From Acidobacteriota bacterium (lineage in GTDB: Bacteria; Acidobacteriota; Blastocatellia; RBC074), in the NCBI GenBank assembly GCA_016196035.1, contig JACPYM010000022.1, forward strand, positions 1 through 64,000: a stretch of DNA of 64,000 nucleotides. Reading direction: 5' to 3'. The position numbers and the translations under genes were made by a program. The notes under the pieces were generated by a model. That model was given only the letters and a program-made list of their open reading frames with translations, was not told the DNA's origin and made no database searches. Positions 9,356-17,919 of this stretch are shown here, piece after piece. Within the stretch, counting starts at the first letter, position 1. Each line of letters begins with the position of its first letter.

Positions 9356-9542
9356 CCCTGAAAGGGCGAAATTTAATAGCCGGGGGCAAGCAACGCGCCG
9401 CCCCGGGTGACCTTGCGATGAATGGATAAGCCCTGAAAGGGCGAAATTTGAAAGCAGATTACGCCCTTTCAGGGCTTATCTATTCTTTCGGCTTGTCCGT
9501 GGGCGTTGCCCACGGCTATTGAATTTCGCCCTTGCAGGGCTT
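9356..9542. repeat. REP-like cluster of CCCTGAAAGGGCGAAATTT units
   Basis: A short element built on CCCTGAAAGGGCGAAATTT occurs at about 9356-9375 and 9431-9449. Inverted copies occur at 9462-9475 and, with variation, at 9521-9542. The middle pair forms a perfect 19-bp inverted repeat (9425-9443/9462-9480). The layout resembles REP/BIME elements found between genes in several phyla. No transposase lies nearby. Confidence 0.75.
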
Positions 9543-9573
9543 GCATTGGAACGATCTTTAATTCGGAGTATCT

Positions 9574-10134
9574 ATGAGCGAAGAACTCGATCAGGTCTTT
9601 GTCGGCCTCGTCAAAGAAAGCTGGAAGCATTACAACGAGACGGTCAACAACACGCGCATGGATGACCTGCTGGTCGGCGCGGTCGTCACCGCGATGGTCG
9701 AACAGGGTTATGCGCTGATTGATCTGAATTCGGATGGCACGAATCATTATCTGCGCTTCGAGTGGTTGCAGACGCGCCAGCGCGTGATCTTCCAACTGCA
9801 CAATCTGGCCGAAGACCTGGTCACAGCCAAAGTGCTGGGTCGCAAAGCCCGCGTCACGATTGGCTACGGCGAAAACGTGCAGAACAGCCAGGCCGTCTGG
9901 TCGGCCTTGCGCGCCGAGGTCAAAAGCCAATACTTGGACACCACCGAACCCGGCGTCATCACCTGCGACGCCGATCTGACCAGCGGCTACATCTACGTCC
10001 AAGTCCCGCTGATTCTCGACCTCGATCAGTATTTCACCGCCGACTGGACGGTCAATTATCAACTGCTGCAACGGCATCTGTATGCGACGGTGCAGGCCTT
10101 GGCGAAGTATTTGCGCGGAAGGTTGAACGCTTAA
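9574..10134 (+). CDS. Hypothetical protein, probable remote relative of the product at 10759-11289
   Basis: This 186-residue cytosolic protein has no signal or membrane segment and is preceded by GGAG about 7 bases before the ATG. I do not recognise the family. The central 'GRKARVTIGYG' strand, the following 'AVWSALRAEV' helix and the C-terminal helix 'LLQRHLYATVQALAKYLRG' match in order and spacing the 'GSKATVTVQAEV', 'LVHMYRTDI' and 'IAQLLNGLIAELRQKL' segments of the 176-residue protein two genes on. This suggests a duplicated alpha/beta fold around the intervening lipoprotein gene. Single-domain proteins of this shape can be chaperones or sensor modules, but no function can be assigned. 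Confidence 0.7.
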   Translation: MSEELDQVFVGLVKESWKHYNETVNNTRMDDLLVGAVVTAMVEQGYALIDLNSDGTNHYLRFEWLQTRQRVIFQLHNLAEDLVTAKVLGRKARVTIGYGENVQNSQAVWSALRAEVKSQYLDTTEPGVITCDADLTSGYIYVQVPLILDLDQYFTADWTVNYQLLQRHLYATVQALAKYLRGRLNA

Positions 10135-10197
10135 ACTTGAGCCAACGGAAGCACTGCTAAGGACTAACAAAAGCTTTGGAAAGGGGCAGGCAAGCAC

Positions 10198-10716
10198 ATG
10201 ACCCAGGTCTTCCTAGCACTATTGATTTCGTTACTTTTATTTGCGTGTGGGCAAACTCCGAACGATTTGCAGATCATTCAAGAACTCGCCCAAGAGTGCG
10301 TCACCTCAACTATTGACGGCAACTTCAACCGGCTTGTTGATCTGACATATCCGAAAGCAGTTGAACTGATGGGCGGTCGGGAGAAGATGATTGCGTTAAT
10401 GGAGAAAGAATCGAAGAGTGCTAAGGAAGATGGGTTTGCCCCCTTACCAACCACGGTAAGCGCCCCTACCGAGGTGATAAAAATTGGCGCGCAAAGGTTT
10501 GTAATAGTCACCTACCAACTGAAGATGAAGGTTCCTGGTGGAAGATTGAAACGAGACTCCTTTCTCATCGGCGTTATTGATAAGCCCGGAGTTACGTGGA
10601 CTTTCGTTGATGGGACAACTATGGACGAAGCGATACTTAAACGGCTCTTTCCAGCCGCTGCTAACAAACTCCCGTTGCCCCCGCGCTCAGAACCGGTGTT
10701 TGAGAAAACGCCTTAG
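10198..10716 (+). CDS. Small lipoprotein of unknown function
   Basis: This 172-residue protein has a short hydrophobic N-terminus ending in a lipobox (LFAC, lipidated C17), so it should be membrane-anchored on the outside of the inner membrane or at the outer membrane. The mature part, with 'CVTSTIDGNFNRLVDLTYPKAVELMGG' helices followed by strands such as 'FVIVTYQLKM' and a 'WTFVDG' strand, resembles the NTF2/SnoaL-like cone fold, though this is a weak impression. It lies between two similar cytosolic hypothetical genes. Base use is slightly less GC-rich than its neighbours, which might indicate separate acquisition. Confidence 0.75.
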   Translation: MTQVFLALLISLLLFACGQTPNDLQIIQELAQECVTSTIDGNFNRLVDLTYPKAVELMGGREKMIALMEKESKSAKEDGFAPLPTTVSAPTEVIKIGAQRFVIVTYQLKMKVPGGRLKRDSFLIGVIDKPGVTWTFVDGTTMDEAILKRLFPAAANKLPLPPRSEPVFEKTP

Positions 10717-10758
10717 GTGACAATCTCATAGTAAATAACTCATCAGAGGAGTAATCAC

Positions 10759-11289
10759 ATGTTGTCTTTTCTATCTCAATTCAAACACTCGCAGGAAATG
10801 CGCGAGAGCAAAGACGAGATCATGATCGGCGAAGTCGTGCGCGCGATGTCGCGGCTGCAAATGCCGGCCAATGGTTTTTTTGCCAGCACGGGCGAACAGA
10901 CGATTCGCTTCAAGCCGCTCAGCGATCCGCTGCTGCATTCGGTGCTGATCCGCCTTGACCGCAAGACGGGCGGCTCGGCCATCCAACAGGCCATCATCGG
11001 CAGCAAAGCCACGGTCACCGTGCAAGCCGAAGTCAAAAACTATCTGGCTGACCCGGATGATCTGGTGCATATGTATCGCACCGACATCGCGAACATTTTC
11101 AAAATCCCGATGCTCGGCGATGTGCGGCTCGATCATCAGTTGAATTCGATCCTCGCCACCAAAAAGGTGATGATTGATATTGACGATTACATCCTGAAAG
11201 GCGAAGAGAGTGCCCAACGCATCGCCCAACTCCTAAACGGCCTAATCGCCGAATTGCGCCAGAAACTCGCGCCGTATAAGAAGGCGTAA
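10759..11289 (+). CDS. Hypothetical protein, probable relative of the product at 9574-10134
   Basis: This 176-residue soluble protein is preceded by a strong GAGGAG ribosome-binding site. It contains a beta-rich middle with 'GFFASTGEQTIRFKPL' and 'LHSVLIRLDR', a 'SKATVTVQAEV' strand and a C-terminal charged helix ending in lysines. The family is not recognised. Topology and length parallel the protein at 9574-10134 but sequence identity is low, so the relationship is inferred from the order of motifs. No catalytic residues stand out. Confidence 0.7.
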   Translation: MLSFLSQFKHSQEMRESKDEIMIGEVVRAMSRLQMPANGFFASTGEQTIRFKPLSDPLLHSVLIRLDRKTGGSAIQQAIIGSKATVTVQAEVKNYLADPDDLVHMYRTDIANIFKIPMLGDVRLDHQLNSILATKKVMIDIDDYILKGEESAQRIAQLLNGLIAELRQKLAPYKKA

Positions 11290-11373
11290 GTGATGGCGAG
11301 GCGACAGCAACGCGCGCACCTCTTTCTTCGCGGCTCCAACCTCTGTTGTTTGGCGAAACATTGTGCTTGTTCC

Positions 11374-11469
11374 CTGATGCCTGATTCCCGCTTCCTGATT
11401 CCTGACAAGCTGAAAATCTTCAGTAATTTTCCTGCTATCAGGAGTCAGGAATCAGGCATCAGGCATCAG
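11374..11469. repeat. Imperfect 32-bp inverted repeat
   Basis: The arms at 11374-11405 and 11438-11469 are reverse complements with about five mismatches and consist of reiterated CTGATTCC/CTGATGCC units. A very similar element lies at 61093-61192, with matching 'TTCCTGATTCCTGA' followed by 'CTGAAAA' or 'CTAAAAA'. The 220-base gap 11290-11507 holds nothing else. Confidence 0.7.
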
Positions 11470-11507
11470 TTTGGAACTTGCGTGCTCTGCTCTTTAGGTT
11501 ATGCGCT

Positions 11508-11795
11508 ATGAACTTTGCTGAATTTCAGTCCACGTTCGACCACGATCAACTGCCCAACGGGTTATCGCCCTATCTGGCCGCGCTCTGGCATGAGGCCCAC
11601 GGCGATTGGGATGCCGCGCATAAAATCGTTCAGGAGATTGACACTGCTGAGGCCGCCTGGGTGCATGCCTATTTGCATCGCAAAGAAGGCGACGTGGGCA
11701 ATGCGCGCTATTGGTATCGCACAGCCAACCAACCGTTCCCTGCCGGGCAACCGCTAGGCGCTGAATGGGCCGCGCTCGTGCGTCAACTGCTTTGA
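11508..11795 (+). CDS. Small conserved hypothetical protein
   Basis: The start is placed at the ATG at 11508 (MNFAEFQST), giving 95 residues; ten upstream codons in the same frame lie in repeat-derived sequence. The protein is mostly helical, with 'LSPYLAALWHEAHGDWDAAH', 'AAWVHAYLHRKEGD' and 'NARYWYRTA' blocks that resemble one to two TPR/Sel1-like helical pairs. It recalls a small family of widespread uncharacterised proteins of this length with the same HRKEGD..YWY pattern. Soluble and probably cytoplasmic; no function can be given. Confidence 0.75.
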   Translation: MNFAEFQSTFDHDQLPNGLSPYLAALWHEAHGDWDAAHKIVQEIDTAEAAWVHAYLHRKEGDVGNARYWYRTANQPFPAGQPLGAEWAALVRQLL

Positions 11796-11867
11796 CTCCG
11801 CTGCGGAAGCCCTGTACCTTCTGCCCGTACCTTCCCCCCGCAAACAATCAAATCTATAGGAGACCTT

Positions 11868-12515
11868 ATGCCGTCGCACAGATGCCCCGTCGTGACGCTC
11901 ATGCTCGTCTTGTTCACTTTGCTTTGCGCGCCTGCCTTACAGGCGCAAGACACACCCAAAGTCGAAGTCGGAATCCAGGTAACGGCGCTTAAGCTTGGCG
12001 ATTTCAAACTCGCCGTGCCCGATTTGGGCGGCTCGCAACGCGGCGTCGGAGGCCGCGTTACCGTCAACCTCTCCGATCACATTTCCGTCGAAGGCGAATT
12101 CAATACCTTCCCCAACGACTTCCGCATCACCATTCCGCAAATCACCAATCTCGTCCGGCGCGACATCACGCGCGACCGCGTAGACCAGTTTCTGCTCGGC
12201 GTAAAACTCGGCGGACGCTCCGAACACTGGGGCATCTTCGGCAAGCTGCGCCCCGGTTATGTGCGCAGCGTGTTGCAGGATCAAACCACGGGCAATACCA
12301 ATACCTCTCTCAATACGCTGTTTCGCACTACTTCCGGTTTCGCGTTGGATGTGGGCGGCGTGCTGGAGTTTTATCCCTCGCACCACACGATGCTGCGTTT
12401 CGATCTGGGCGACACGATCATCCGTTACGAAACGAAGCTGCAAAGCGGCACAACCTCAACGAAATTCGTAAATCACAATTTGCAGGTGAGCGCCGGGTTT
12501 GGCCTGCGATTTTAA
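11868..12515 (+). CDS. Outer-membrane beta-barrel protein
   Basis: The 215-residue product has a cleavable signal peptide (hydrophobic stretch at about 10-25, cleavage near ALQAQ). The rest alternates polar and hydrophobic residues in amphipathic strands and ends in aromatic Phe ('VSAGFGLRF'), as small OmpA/OmpX-like barrels do. About eight strands can be drawn. The start has AGGAGA 7 bases upstream. It lies 24 bases before an exported hydrolase and may share its transcript. Such barrels may be structural or adhesive; no specific role is shown. Confidence 0.75.
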   Translation: MPSHRCPVVTLMLVLFTLLCAPALQAQDTPKVEVGIQVTALKLGDFKLAVPDLGGSQRGVGGRVTVNLSDHISVEGEFNTFPNDFRITIPQITNLVRRDITRDRVDQFLLGVKLGGRSEHWGIFGKLRPGYVRSVLQDQTTGNTNTSLNTLFRTTSGFALDVGGVLEFYPSHHTMLRFDLGDTIIRYETKLQSGTTSTKFVNHNLQVSAGFGLRF

Positions 12516-12539
12516 GCAGCAACGGCCAAGGGCAATTCA

Positions 12540-13256
12540 ATGAAGAACCTCTTTGTGATTCTCGCGCTCGCAATTATGGCGGCCGTGGTGGCTTTTGGGA
12601 ATGAAGACCAAAAGTCACAAGCTGCGGCAACACCGCCAGAACTGGTTTCCTTTCCGACGCAGGACGGCGGGATCGTTTATGCCAACCTGTATGGCAAAGG
12701 CGCGCGGGGCGTCGTGCTGGCTCATGGGGGCCGGTTTAATAAGGAGAGTTGGGAGAAGCAGGCGCAGGTATTGGTGCAAGCCGGATTTCGCGTTTTGGCG
12801 ATAGATTTCCGCGGGCGCGGCCAGTCGAAAGGCGGGCCGCAGACCAATCCCAATGACGACAGTGTGCGCTTCGACGTGCTGGCCGCCGTCCGCTACCTGC
12901 GAAAGACGGGCGCGAAGACCGTCTCGGTGGTCGGGGGAAGCTTTGGAGCCGATGCCGCCGCCGAAGCGTCGGTTGAGGCCAAGCCGGGCGAGATAGATCG
13001 CCTGGTGCTGCTGGCAGGCGGGGCAATAGACAAGCCCGAGCAGATGAAGGGGCGAAAGCTATTCATCGTAGCCCGCGACGACCTCGGCTCGCGCGACATC
13101 CCACGCTTACCCAAAATTCGCGAGCAGTACGAGAAAGCGTCGAAGCCTAAAGAGCTGGTGATCCTCGAAGGCTCTGCCCACGCGCAGTTTATTTTTGAGA
13201 CGGATCAGGGCGAGCGGTTGATGCGCGAGATTCTGCGCTTCCTTTCTAAGCCATAA
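12540..13256 (+). CDS. Exported alpha/beta hydrolase
   Basis: The product has 238 residues with a signal peptide at about 1-19. The fold is marked by 'VVLAHGGRFNKESW' (oxyanion region), 'VLAIDFRGRGQSKGG', the nucleophile elbow GGSFG with S134, the acid in 'VARDD' (about D180) and H214 in 'GSAHAQF'. A complete Ser-Asp-His triad suggests an active esterase or peptidase of the dienelactone-hydrolase/BAAT-like type in the periplasm. It follows the beta-barrel gene closely. The substrate is unknown. Confidence 0.85.
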   Translation: MKNLFVILALAIMAAVVAFGNEDQKSQAAATPPELVSFPTQDGGIVYANLYGKGARGVVLAHGGRFNKESWEKQAQVLVQAGFRVLAIDFRGRGQSKGGPQTNPNDDSVRFDVLAAVRYLRKTGAKTVSVVGGSFGADAAAEASVEAKPGEIDRLVLLAGGAIDKPEQMKGRKLFIVARDDLGSRDIPRLPKIREQYEKASKPKELVILEGSAHAQFIFETDQGERLMREILRFLSKP

Positions 13257-13425
13257 CCCTCCGTAAGCGTCCGTTGATTCGAGAGACTAGACCGATGCAG
13301 GTTGAGCGAACCGCGTGCTGAAATGTTGCGTAAAGTAGTAGCTGCTGAACGAAATTTGTTTCCAACTCAACGAAAGCAGCGCAGAACAGCGCAACCAGAC
13401 GACCCGCAAGCGGAGGAAATGAAAG

Positions 13426-13857
13426 ATGCCGGAGTCACATTCCATCTCCAATCAAGGCCCGAACAGCGTGCTAAAGGGCTCTCGCTCGACGGCACTAAAG
13501 CCGATCATCTGGATGACCGGCATTCTTGCCCCGACCACTGTGGTGGCTATTTTTCTCCAACTATTTTTGGGCGTGCCGAAGTGGACGAGTATCTTCTTTT
13601 GCACCGCAACCGGCCTTTCTGTGCTTCTTTACGTAGTCGCGTATCTGTACTTTATGATTAACGATCAGAACGCTTTGCGGTCTGAAGAGTATCTATTGGA
13701 AAAACTGCCAATAGAGAGAACCACGATTGGCGACATTCACATTCAACTCCAGCCAGAACAGCAACCGCCACAACTTAGAGAGACGACCGACCCTCTTCTT
13801 GAGCGCCGAGTGAAAACCCCTTTGAGCATTACAGAGAGGACAGTTCCACTCGAATAG
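13426..13857 (+). CDS. Small membrane protein of unknown function
   Basis: This 143-residue protein is preceded by a good GGAGG site. Two hydrophobic segments (about 29-49 and 55-77) form a helical hairpin, followed by a 65-residue polar Glu/Gln-rich tail ('QLQPEQQPPQL'). No family is recognised. It lies upstream of two further membrane protein genes, separated by 9 bases from the next, so the three probably form a transcript. Confidence 0.65.
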   Translation: MPESHSISNQGPNSVLKGSRSTALKPIIWMTGILAPTTVVAIFLQLFLGVPKWTSIFFCTATGLSVLLYVVAYLYFMINDQNALRSEEYLLEKLPIERTTIGDIHIQLQPEQQPPQLRETTDPLLERRVKTPLSITERTVPLE

Positions 13858-13866
13858 CGGGCACAG

Positions 13867-14607
13867 ATGATTCTGGGACTAAGCAGACGTTGTCTGCCCG
13901 TAGCGGCGATAGAACATGGAATCAGGAAGGAAGAAAACCTATTGACCAGCGAAGATTTATTGTCAGCTCAACGCCCCGAAACTAAGCGTGCAATTCAACT
14001 CGGAGCAAGCATCTGGCTGCTGGCCGTCCAGTTCTTTATTGCCCAGGCCGTCGTGCAATCAGCGTGGACGACGCCGTTCAGCCTGTCGCAGAATTTCATC
14101 AGCGATCTAGGGAACACGACCTGCGCGCCGTATCCGCTGGATTCCACCTCGTATGTCTGTTCGCCGTGGCACGCCTGGATGAATGCATCGTTTATCGTGC
14201 TGGGGCTGACGATTTTGGCGGGCGGCGCGCTGGTGCGTGCGGCCTTCCCGCGCGGCTGGGCCAAGGTAGCTGGTCTGGCGATTCTGGCGCTGGCGGGCTT
14301 GGGCATTATTGCCGTCGGCATCTACCCTGAGAACGAAACCATCGCGTTGCATCGCCTCGGCGCAGTGGGCCATTTCGTGTTGGGCAACTTGGGGCTAGCC
14401 GTGCTGGGGATCGCGCTGTGGCAGGCGCGTGACAAACGCAGGTTAGCGGTTTATTCCATCGTCTCCGGCGCAGTGGGTTTAGTAGCGACGGCGCTCTTCA
14501 TCACAGACCATTATCTGGGGTTGGGCATTGGCGGGATGGAACGTGTGGCCGCCTATCCGTTGCCGCTGTGGTTGATGTTCACGGGCTTTTCCATTTTCAG
14601 GTCATGA
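13867..14607 (+). CDS. DUF998-like integral membrane protein
   Basis: Up to 246 residues with six predicted membrane segments. The N-terminal region 'FSLSQNFISDLGNTTC' together with 'SPWHAWMNASFIVLG', 'RLGAVGHFVLGNLGL' and 'ITDHYLGLGIGGMERVAAYP' is typical of DUF998 proteins, whose function is unknown. The real start may be TTG at 13942, which has AGGAAGGAAG upstream and gives about 221 residues; the first ATG has no ribosome-binding site. It overlaps the next gene by 4 bases (ATGA), so the two are translationally coupled. Confidence 0.75.
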   Translation: MILGLSRRCLPVAAIEHGIRKEENLLTSEDLLSAQRPETKRAIQLGASIWLLAVQFFIAQAVVQSAWTTPFSLSQNFISDLGNTTCAPYPLDSTSYVCSPWHAWMNASFIVLGLTILAGGALVRAAFPRGWAKVAGLAILALAGLGIIAVGIYPENETIALHRLGAVGHFVLGNLGLAVLGIALWQARDKRRLAVYSIVSGAVGLVATALFITDHYLGLGIGGMERVAAYPLPLWLMFTGFSIFRS

Positions 14608-15014
14608 CGATTCAAACACTCACCAAATCGTTCTACGGATTCGTTGGCACACTCTTGCTGCTGGCTGGAGGCACGGTCTTGCTGTTGCGAACCGGCTTGT
14701 TGCCAGAAGCGCTTCAGAGTCTCATTTTCAACGTCGGGCGCGGTGATCTGAATGCCGTGCACATCCTGCAAGAGTTCAGCGCGTTGCTGGTGTTCGCGGG
14801 GTTGATGACATTCTGGGCAATCCGCCATTACGAACAAAGCCGACCTTTTCACTGGGCGCTGACGACGTTCTGGGGATTACTCGCGCTAGTGCATTGGGTG
14901 GACGCCAGGGGTGATTTCAAGTCAGTTGCTGGGCCGCTGATTAACACGATTCCTTTTGCGTTGTTCGTCTTGGTGGGGTTGCTGCGGCAGCGAGTTGAGA
15001 AGCAGGTAGCTTGA
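14604..15014 (+). CDS. Small integral membrane protein, coupled to the DUF998 gene
   Basis: The start is the ATG at 14604 inside the ATGA overlap with the upstream gene, giving 136 residues. Four hydrophobic segments are visible ('FYGFVGTLLLLAGGTVLLL', 'LQEFSALLVFAGLMTFWAI', 'ALTTFWGLLALVHW', 'TIPFALFVLVGLL'). No catalytic motif is seen. Coupling suggests it acts with the DUF998 protein in the membrane. Family not recognised. Confidence 0.7.
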   Translation: MTIQTLTKSFYGFVGTLLLLAGGTVLLLRTGLLPEALQSLIFNVGRGDLNAVHILQEFSALLVFAGLMTFWAIRHYEQSRPFHWALTTFWGLLALVHWVDARGDFKSVAGPLINTIPFALFVLVGLLRQRVEKQVA

Positions 15015-15036
15015 AATTTCCCTAAAGGAATGCCGC

Positions 15037-15163
15037 AGCCTGGGTACGCACCGCTTCTAGCGTGCAGGTGTGGGATTGGACGAATTGATGCCGAAGGAAA
15101 ACCCTCCGGAATTGTCACGTCCGATGCCACACCTGCACGCTAGAAGCGGTGCGTACCCAGGCT
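15037..15163. repeat. Perfect 37-bp inverted repeat
   Basis: The arms at 15037-15073 and 15127-15163 are exact reverse complements (CTGGGTACGCACCGCTTCTA... type). The 53-base interior contains AATTGATGCCG and CCCTCCGGAATTG. The element at 57293-57430 has related arms and interior, so both belong to one family. The right arm ends 3 bases before the stop of the permease at 15167. Confidence 0.9.
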
Positions 15164-15166
15164 TTC

Positions 15167-17602
15167 CTATTCGTACCGCAGCGCAATCATCGGATCAATC
15201 TTCGTCGCCCGGCGAGCCGGGATATAACAAGCCACGAGCGCCACCACAGCTAATAACAAAGCAATGGCGGCAAAGGTCAGCGGATCAGCCGCGCTGACAC
15301 CAAACAGCAGATTGCCCATCAAACGTGTGAGCGCACCCGCAGCCACCGCACCAAGCACGATACCAATTCCTGTTAATACCATACCGTGCCCGACGATCAG
15401 TTTCAGCACGTCGGCGGTTTGTGCGCCGAGCGCCATGCGAATGCCAATCTCTTGGGTGTGTTGCGCGACGGTGTAAGAAACGACGCCGTAAATGCCCGTC
15501 AAGGTCAGCAACAAACCAGTCACGCCGAACAAGGCGAACAGCAAAGTATAAAACCGCGTCTCTGCGACGGTGATGGCGATGGCTTCGGTCAAGGGTTGCA
15601 CGTTGGTGAGCGGCACGGCTTTGTCACCGTTGCGGATTTGCTCGGTAAAGCTGCGCGCGAGCAACGCTGGGTCATTGGTTGTGCGCACAAAGAAACTGCC
15701 CCACGTCCAACTGTTCTGTTGATAGGGCAAATAGATTTCGGGCCTTGCCGGGTTGGTCAGAGTGGCATGGTGCACGTCACCCGTGACGCCGACGATTTGC
15801 CAGCGCTCGGGGTCGCCTTCGTTTTGATTGGCGCCGATGTTGGTGATGTATTTGCCGAGCGGGTCTTCATTCGAGAAATAACGTTTGGCGAACGTTTCGT
15901 TGATGATGGCGACGCCGGGGCCGCCGCGCTGATCCTGTTCGGTGAAGTAACGGCCTTGGCGCAGTGGAATTTTCATCGCCTGAAAATACTGCGGGGTAAC
16001 GCTGCGGTTGCTGGCGGATGGTTCTTTTCCAGGTTCGGGTTTGGGGCGGCCTTCGATGCTGAAATCGCCGAACACATTGCCGCCGCTAAACGGCAGCGGC
16101 ACGGCGAAGGCGGCGCTCTCGACGCCGGGCAAAGCTTTGAGCCGTTCGAGTGTTTGGTTGATGTATTGCACGCGCGCTTCGTGCGTTGCGTAATTCGTGC
16201 GGGCCATGCCGATGCGCCCGGTCAAGACGTTCCTGGCATCGAAGCCCGGGTTTACATTCATCAATTGCCCAAAGCTGCGGATCATCAAACCCGCGCCGAT
16301 GAGCAAGACCAAACCCAGCGCAACTTCGGCCACGACCAGGGCATCGCGCCACCAACGCAACGAACCGGCGGCGGTCGCCGTTTTTGAACCGGCTTTGAGA
16401 ACTTCGTTGAGATCAGGGCGGGAAGCTTTGAGAATCGGAAGCAGGCTGAACAGCACCGCCGCCAGCACCGACACCGACAGCGTAAACAGCAACACCGGCG
16501 CATTGATCTGCACTTCATCCAGCCGTGGCAATTGGTCAGCGCCTATGAATTTGAGCGCGCCCAGGCCCCAAGCCGCCAGCAGCAAGCCCGCGCCGCCAGA
16601 CAGTACGGCGAGCAGCAAGCTTTCGGTCAATAGATGCCGCGCGATGCGCCAGGTATTCGCGCCCAAAGCCACGCGCAAAGCCAATTCTTTTTGGCGGCTG
16701 CTCGCCCGCACCAACAGCAGGTTGGTCAGATTGGTGCAAGCGATCAGCAAAATGAACCCGACCGCGCCCAGCAGCAACCACAACGCGCGCCGCATTTCAG
16801 GGCCAACGATTTGTTCGCCCACGCCCACAAAATAAGCAGCAGTGTCGCGGCTGTATTGCGGATATTGCCGCGCCAGATTTTCCATCACATTGTTCAACTG
16901 CGCCTGGGCTTGAGCGTAACTCACGCCCGGTTTCAAGCGGCCTAGCACCCGCAAAACTTGTGCGCCGCGCTGGTCTAGATTCCCGCCTTCGCCCGCGATG
17001 GTCGTCAGCAAGTCGGTGCTCTGTGCGGCCAGCGGAAACTCAAACGTAGGCGGCAAAATACCGATGATCGTGAACGCGGCGCCATTCAACGTCAGCGACT
17101 GACCTACCGCCGCGAGGTTCCCTCCCAAACGGTTTTGCCAATACTGGTGGCTGAGAATGACAACGGGTGGCGCGCCGCGCCGTTCTTCATCAGGTTGAAA
17201 ATCGCGGCCCTGTTGCACGCCGACTTTGAGCAACGAAAGGAAATTCGCCGTGACACGCATGCCCAGAATGCGCTCGGCCTGGCCTGCGTTGAGGATGGTA
17301 AAGCCATCCAGCTTGTAGCCCGCGATGGCCTCGAAGCCCGAATGCTGTGCGCGCCAATCCTGCAATTCCAAATAGGAGAGATAGCCTTCGACGCGCTTGT
17401 CTTTAGGTGTCCGCCAGAGTGCAACGACGCGTTCGGGTTCGGCAAATTTGGGCGGACTCAACACGAGCGCCTGGATGACGCTAAAAATCGCGGTGTTCGC
17501 GCCAATGCCCAGCGCCAACGTGAAGACAGCCAGCAAGGTGAAGCCGGGCTTCTTTAACAGCATGCGCGCGCCGAAGCGCAGGTCTGAGAGTAAGGATGAC
17601 AT
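15167..17602 (-). CDS. ADOP-family (MacB/FtsX-type) permease
   Basis: The start is ATG at 17602 (MSSLLSDLRFG) with GGAGGG upstream, giving 811 residues. It has the duplicated architecture of the acidobacterial orphan permeases: an N-terminal 'RFGARMLLKKPGFTLLAVFTLALGIGANTAIFS'-type segment, a MacB periplasmic core domain, and an FtsX domain with 'TNLTNLLLVRASSRQKELALRVALGA' at about 290. Then follows a second membrane segment, a second core domain and a second FtsX domain with 'QEIGIRMALGAQTADVLKL'. The C-terminus 'IPARRATKIDPMIALRYE' is typical. Such proteins work in the inner membrane in efflux or extracytoplasmic export with an ATPase. It lies after the phosphatase gene, separated by an inverted repeat. 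Confidence 0.9.
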   Translation of the reverse strand: MSSLLSDLRFGARMLLKKPGFTLLAVFTLALGIGANTAIFSVIQALVLSPPKFAEPERVVALWRTPKDKRVEGYLSYLELQDWRAQHSGFEAIAGYKLDGFTILNAGQAERILGMRVTANFLSLLKVGVQQGRDFQPDEERRGAPPVVILSHQYWQNRLGGNLAAVGQSLTLNGAAFTIIGILPPTFEFPLAAQSTDLLTTIAGEGGNLDQRGAQVLRVLGRLKPGVSYAQAQAQLNNVMENLARQYPQYSRDTAAYFVGVGEQIVGPEMRRALWLLLGAVGFILLIACTNLTNLLLVRASSRQKELALRVALGANTWRIARHLLTESLLLAVLSGGAGLLLAAWGLGALKFIGADQLPRLDEVQINAPVLLFTLSVSVLAAVLFSLLPILKASRPDLNEVLKAGSKTATAAGSLRWWRDALVVAEVALGLVLLIGAGLMIRSFGQLMNVNPGFDARNVLTGRIGMARTNYATHEARVQYINQTLERLKALPGVESAAFAVPLPFSGGNVFGDFSIEGRPKPEPGKEPSASNRSVTPQYFQAMKIPLRQGRYFTEQDQRGGPGVAIINETFAKRYFSNEDPLGKYITNIGANQNEGDPERWQIVGVTGDVHHATLTNPARPEIYLPYQQNSWTWGSFFVRTTNDPALLARSFTEQIRNGDKAVPLTNVQPLTEAIAITVAETRFYTLLFALFGVTGLLLTLTGIYGVVSYTVAQHTQEIGIRMALGAQTADVLKLIVGHGMVLTGIGIVLGAVAAGALTRLMGNLLFGVSAADPLTFAAIALLLAVVALVACYIPARRATKIDPMIALRYE

Positions 17603-17642
17603 TTCAGGCCCTCCTAGATCGGTTTTCATTTGCGTGTACGGT

Positions 17643-17760
17643 AGCCGCGCAGCGGGACAGTACCGCGCGCGTGAGCAAGCGGGGCTTACGTCGTTGCGCC
17701 AGTCTGCCGTACTTGACGCGCCGCTTGCTCACGCGCGCGGTACTGTCCCGCTGCGCGGCT
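17643..17760. repeat. Perfect 40-bp inverted repeat
   Basis: The arms at 17643-17682 and 17721-17760 are exact reverse complements over 40 bases, with a 38-base spacer. The arm has a GCGGGACAGTACCGCGCGCG core. It lies between the response-regulator phosphatase and the permease at 15167 and would form a very stable hairpin in their shared transcript. Confidence 0.9.
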
Positions 17761-17919
17761 TTTTGCCCTACACCGAAGTGAAAAGGATCGGAATTCAAGT
17801 ACGGATAAGGGGAAGTAAACACAGGGCCGGGGAAAGCCGCACGGCCTGTCAATGTTGGGGTTTCCCCGTGTCCCCTATGCTCCCCGTGGTTGGCGCCAGA
17901 CATTCATTTGCAAACTGCT

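Noticed and set aside
9342-9573. Possible transposon or attachment site in the repeat cluster
   Set aside because: Only short REP-like units; no transposase, integrase or target duplication seen.
13302-13661. 119-codon plus-strand ORF overlapping the membrane protein at 13426
   Set aside because: Different frame, no hydrophobic segments or motifs; the GGAGG-preceded ATG at 13426 is better supported.
15386-16387. 333-codon plus-strand ORF antisense to the permease
   Set aside because: No recognisable domain and low-complexity composition; the minus-strand permease explains the region.
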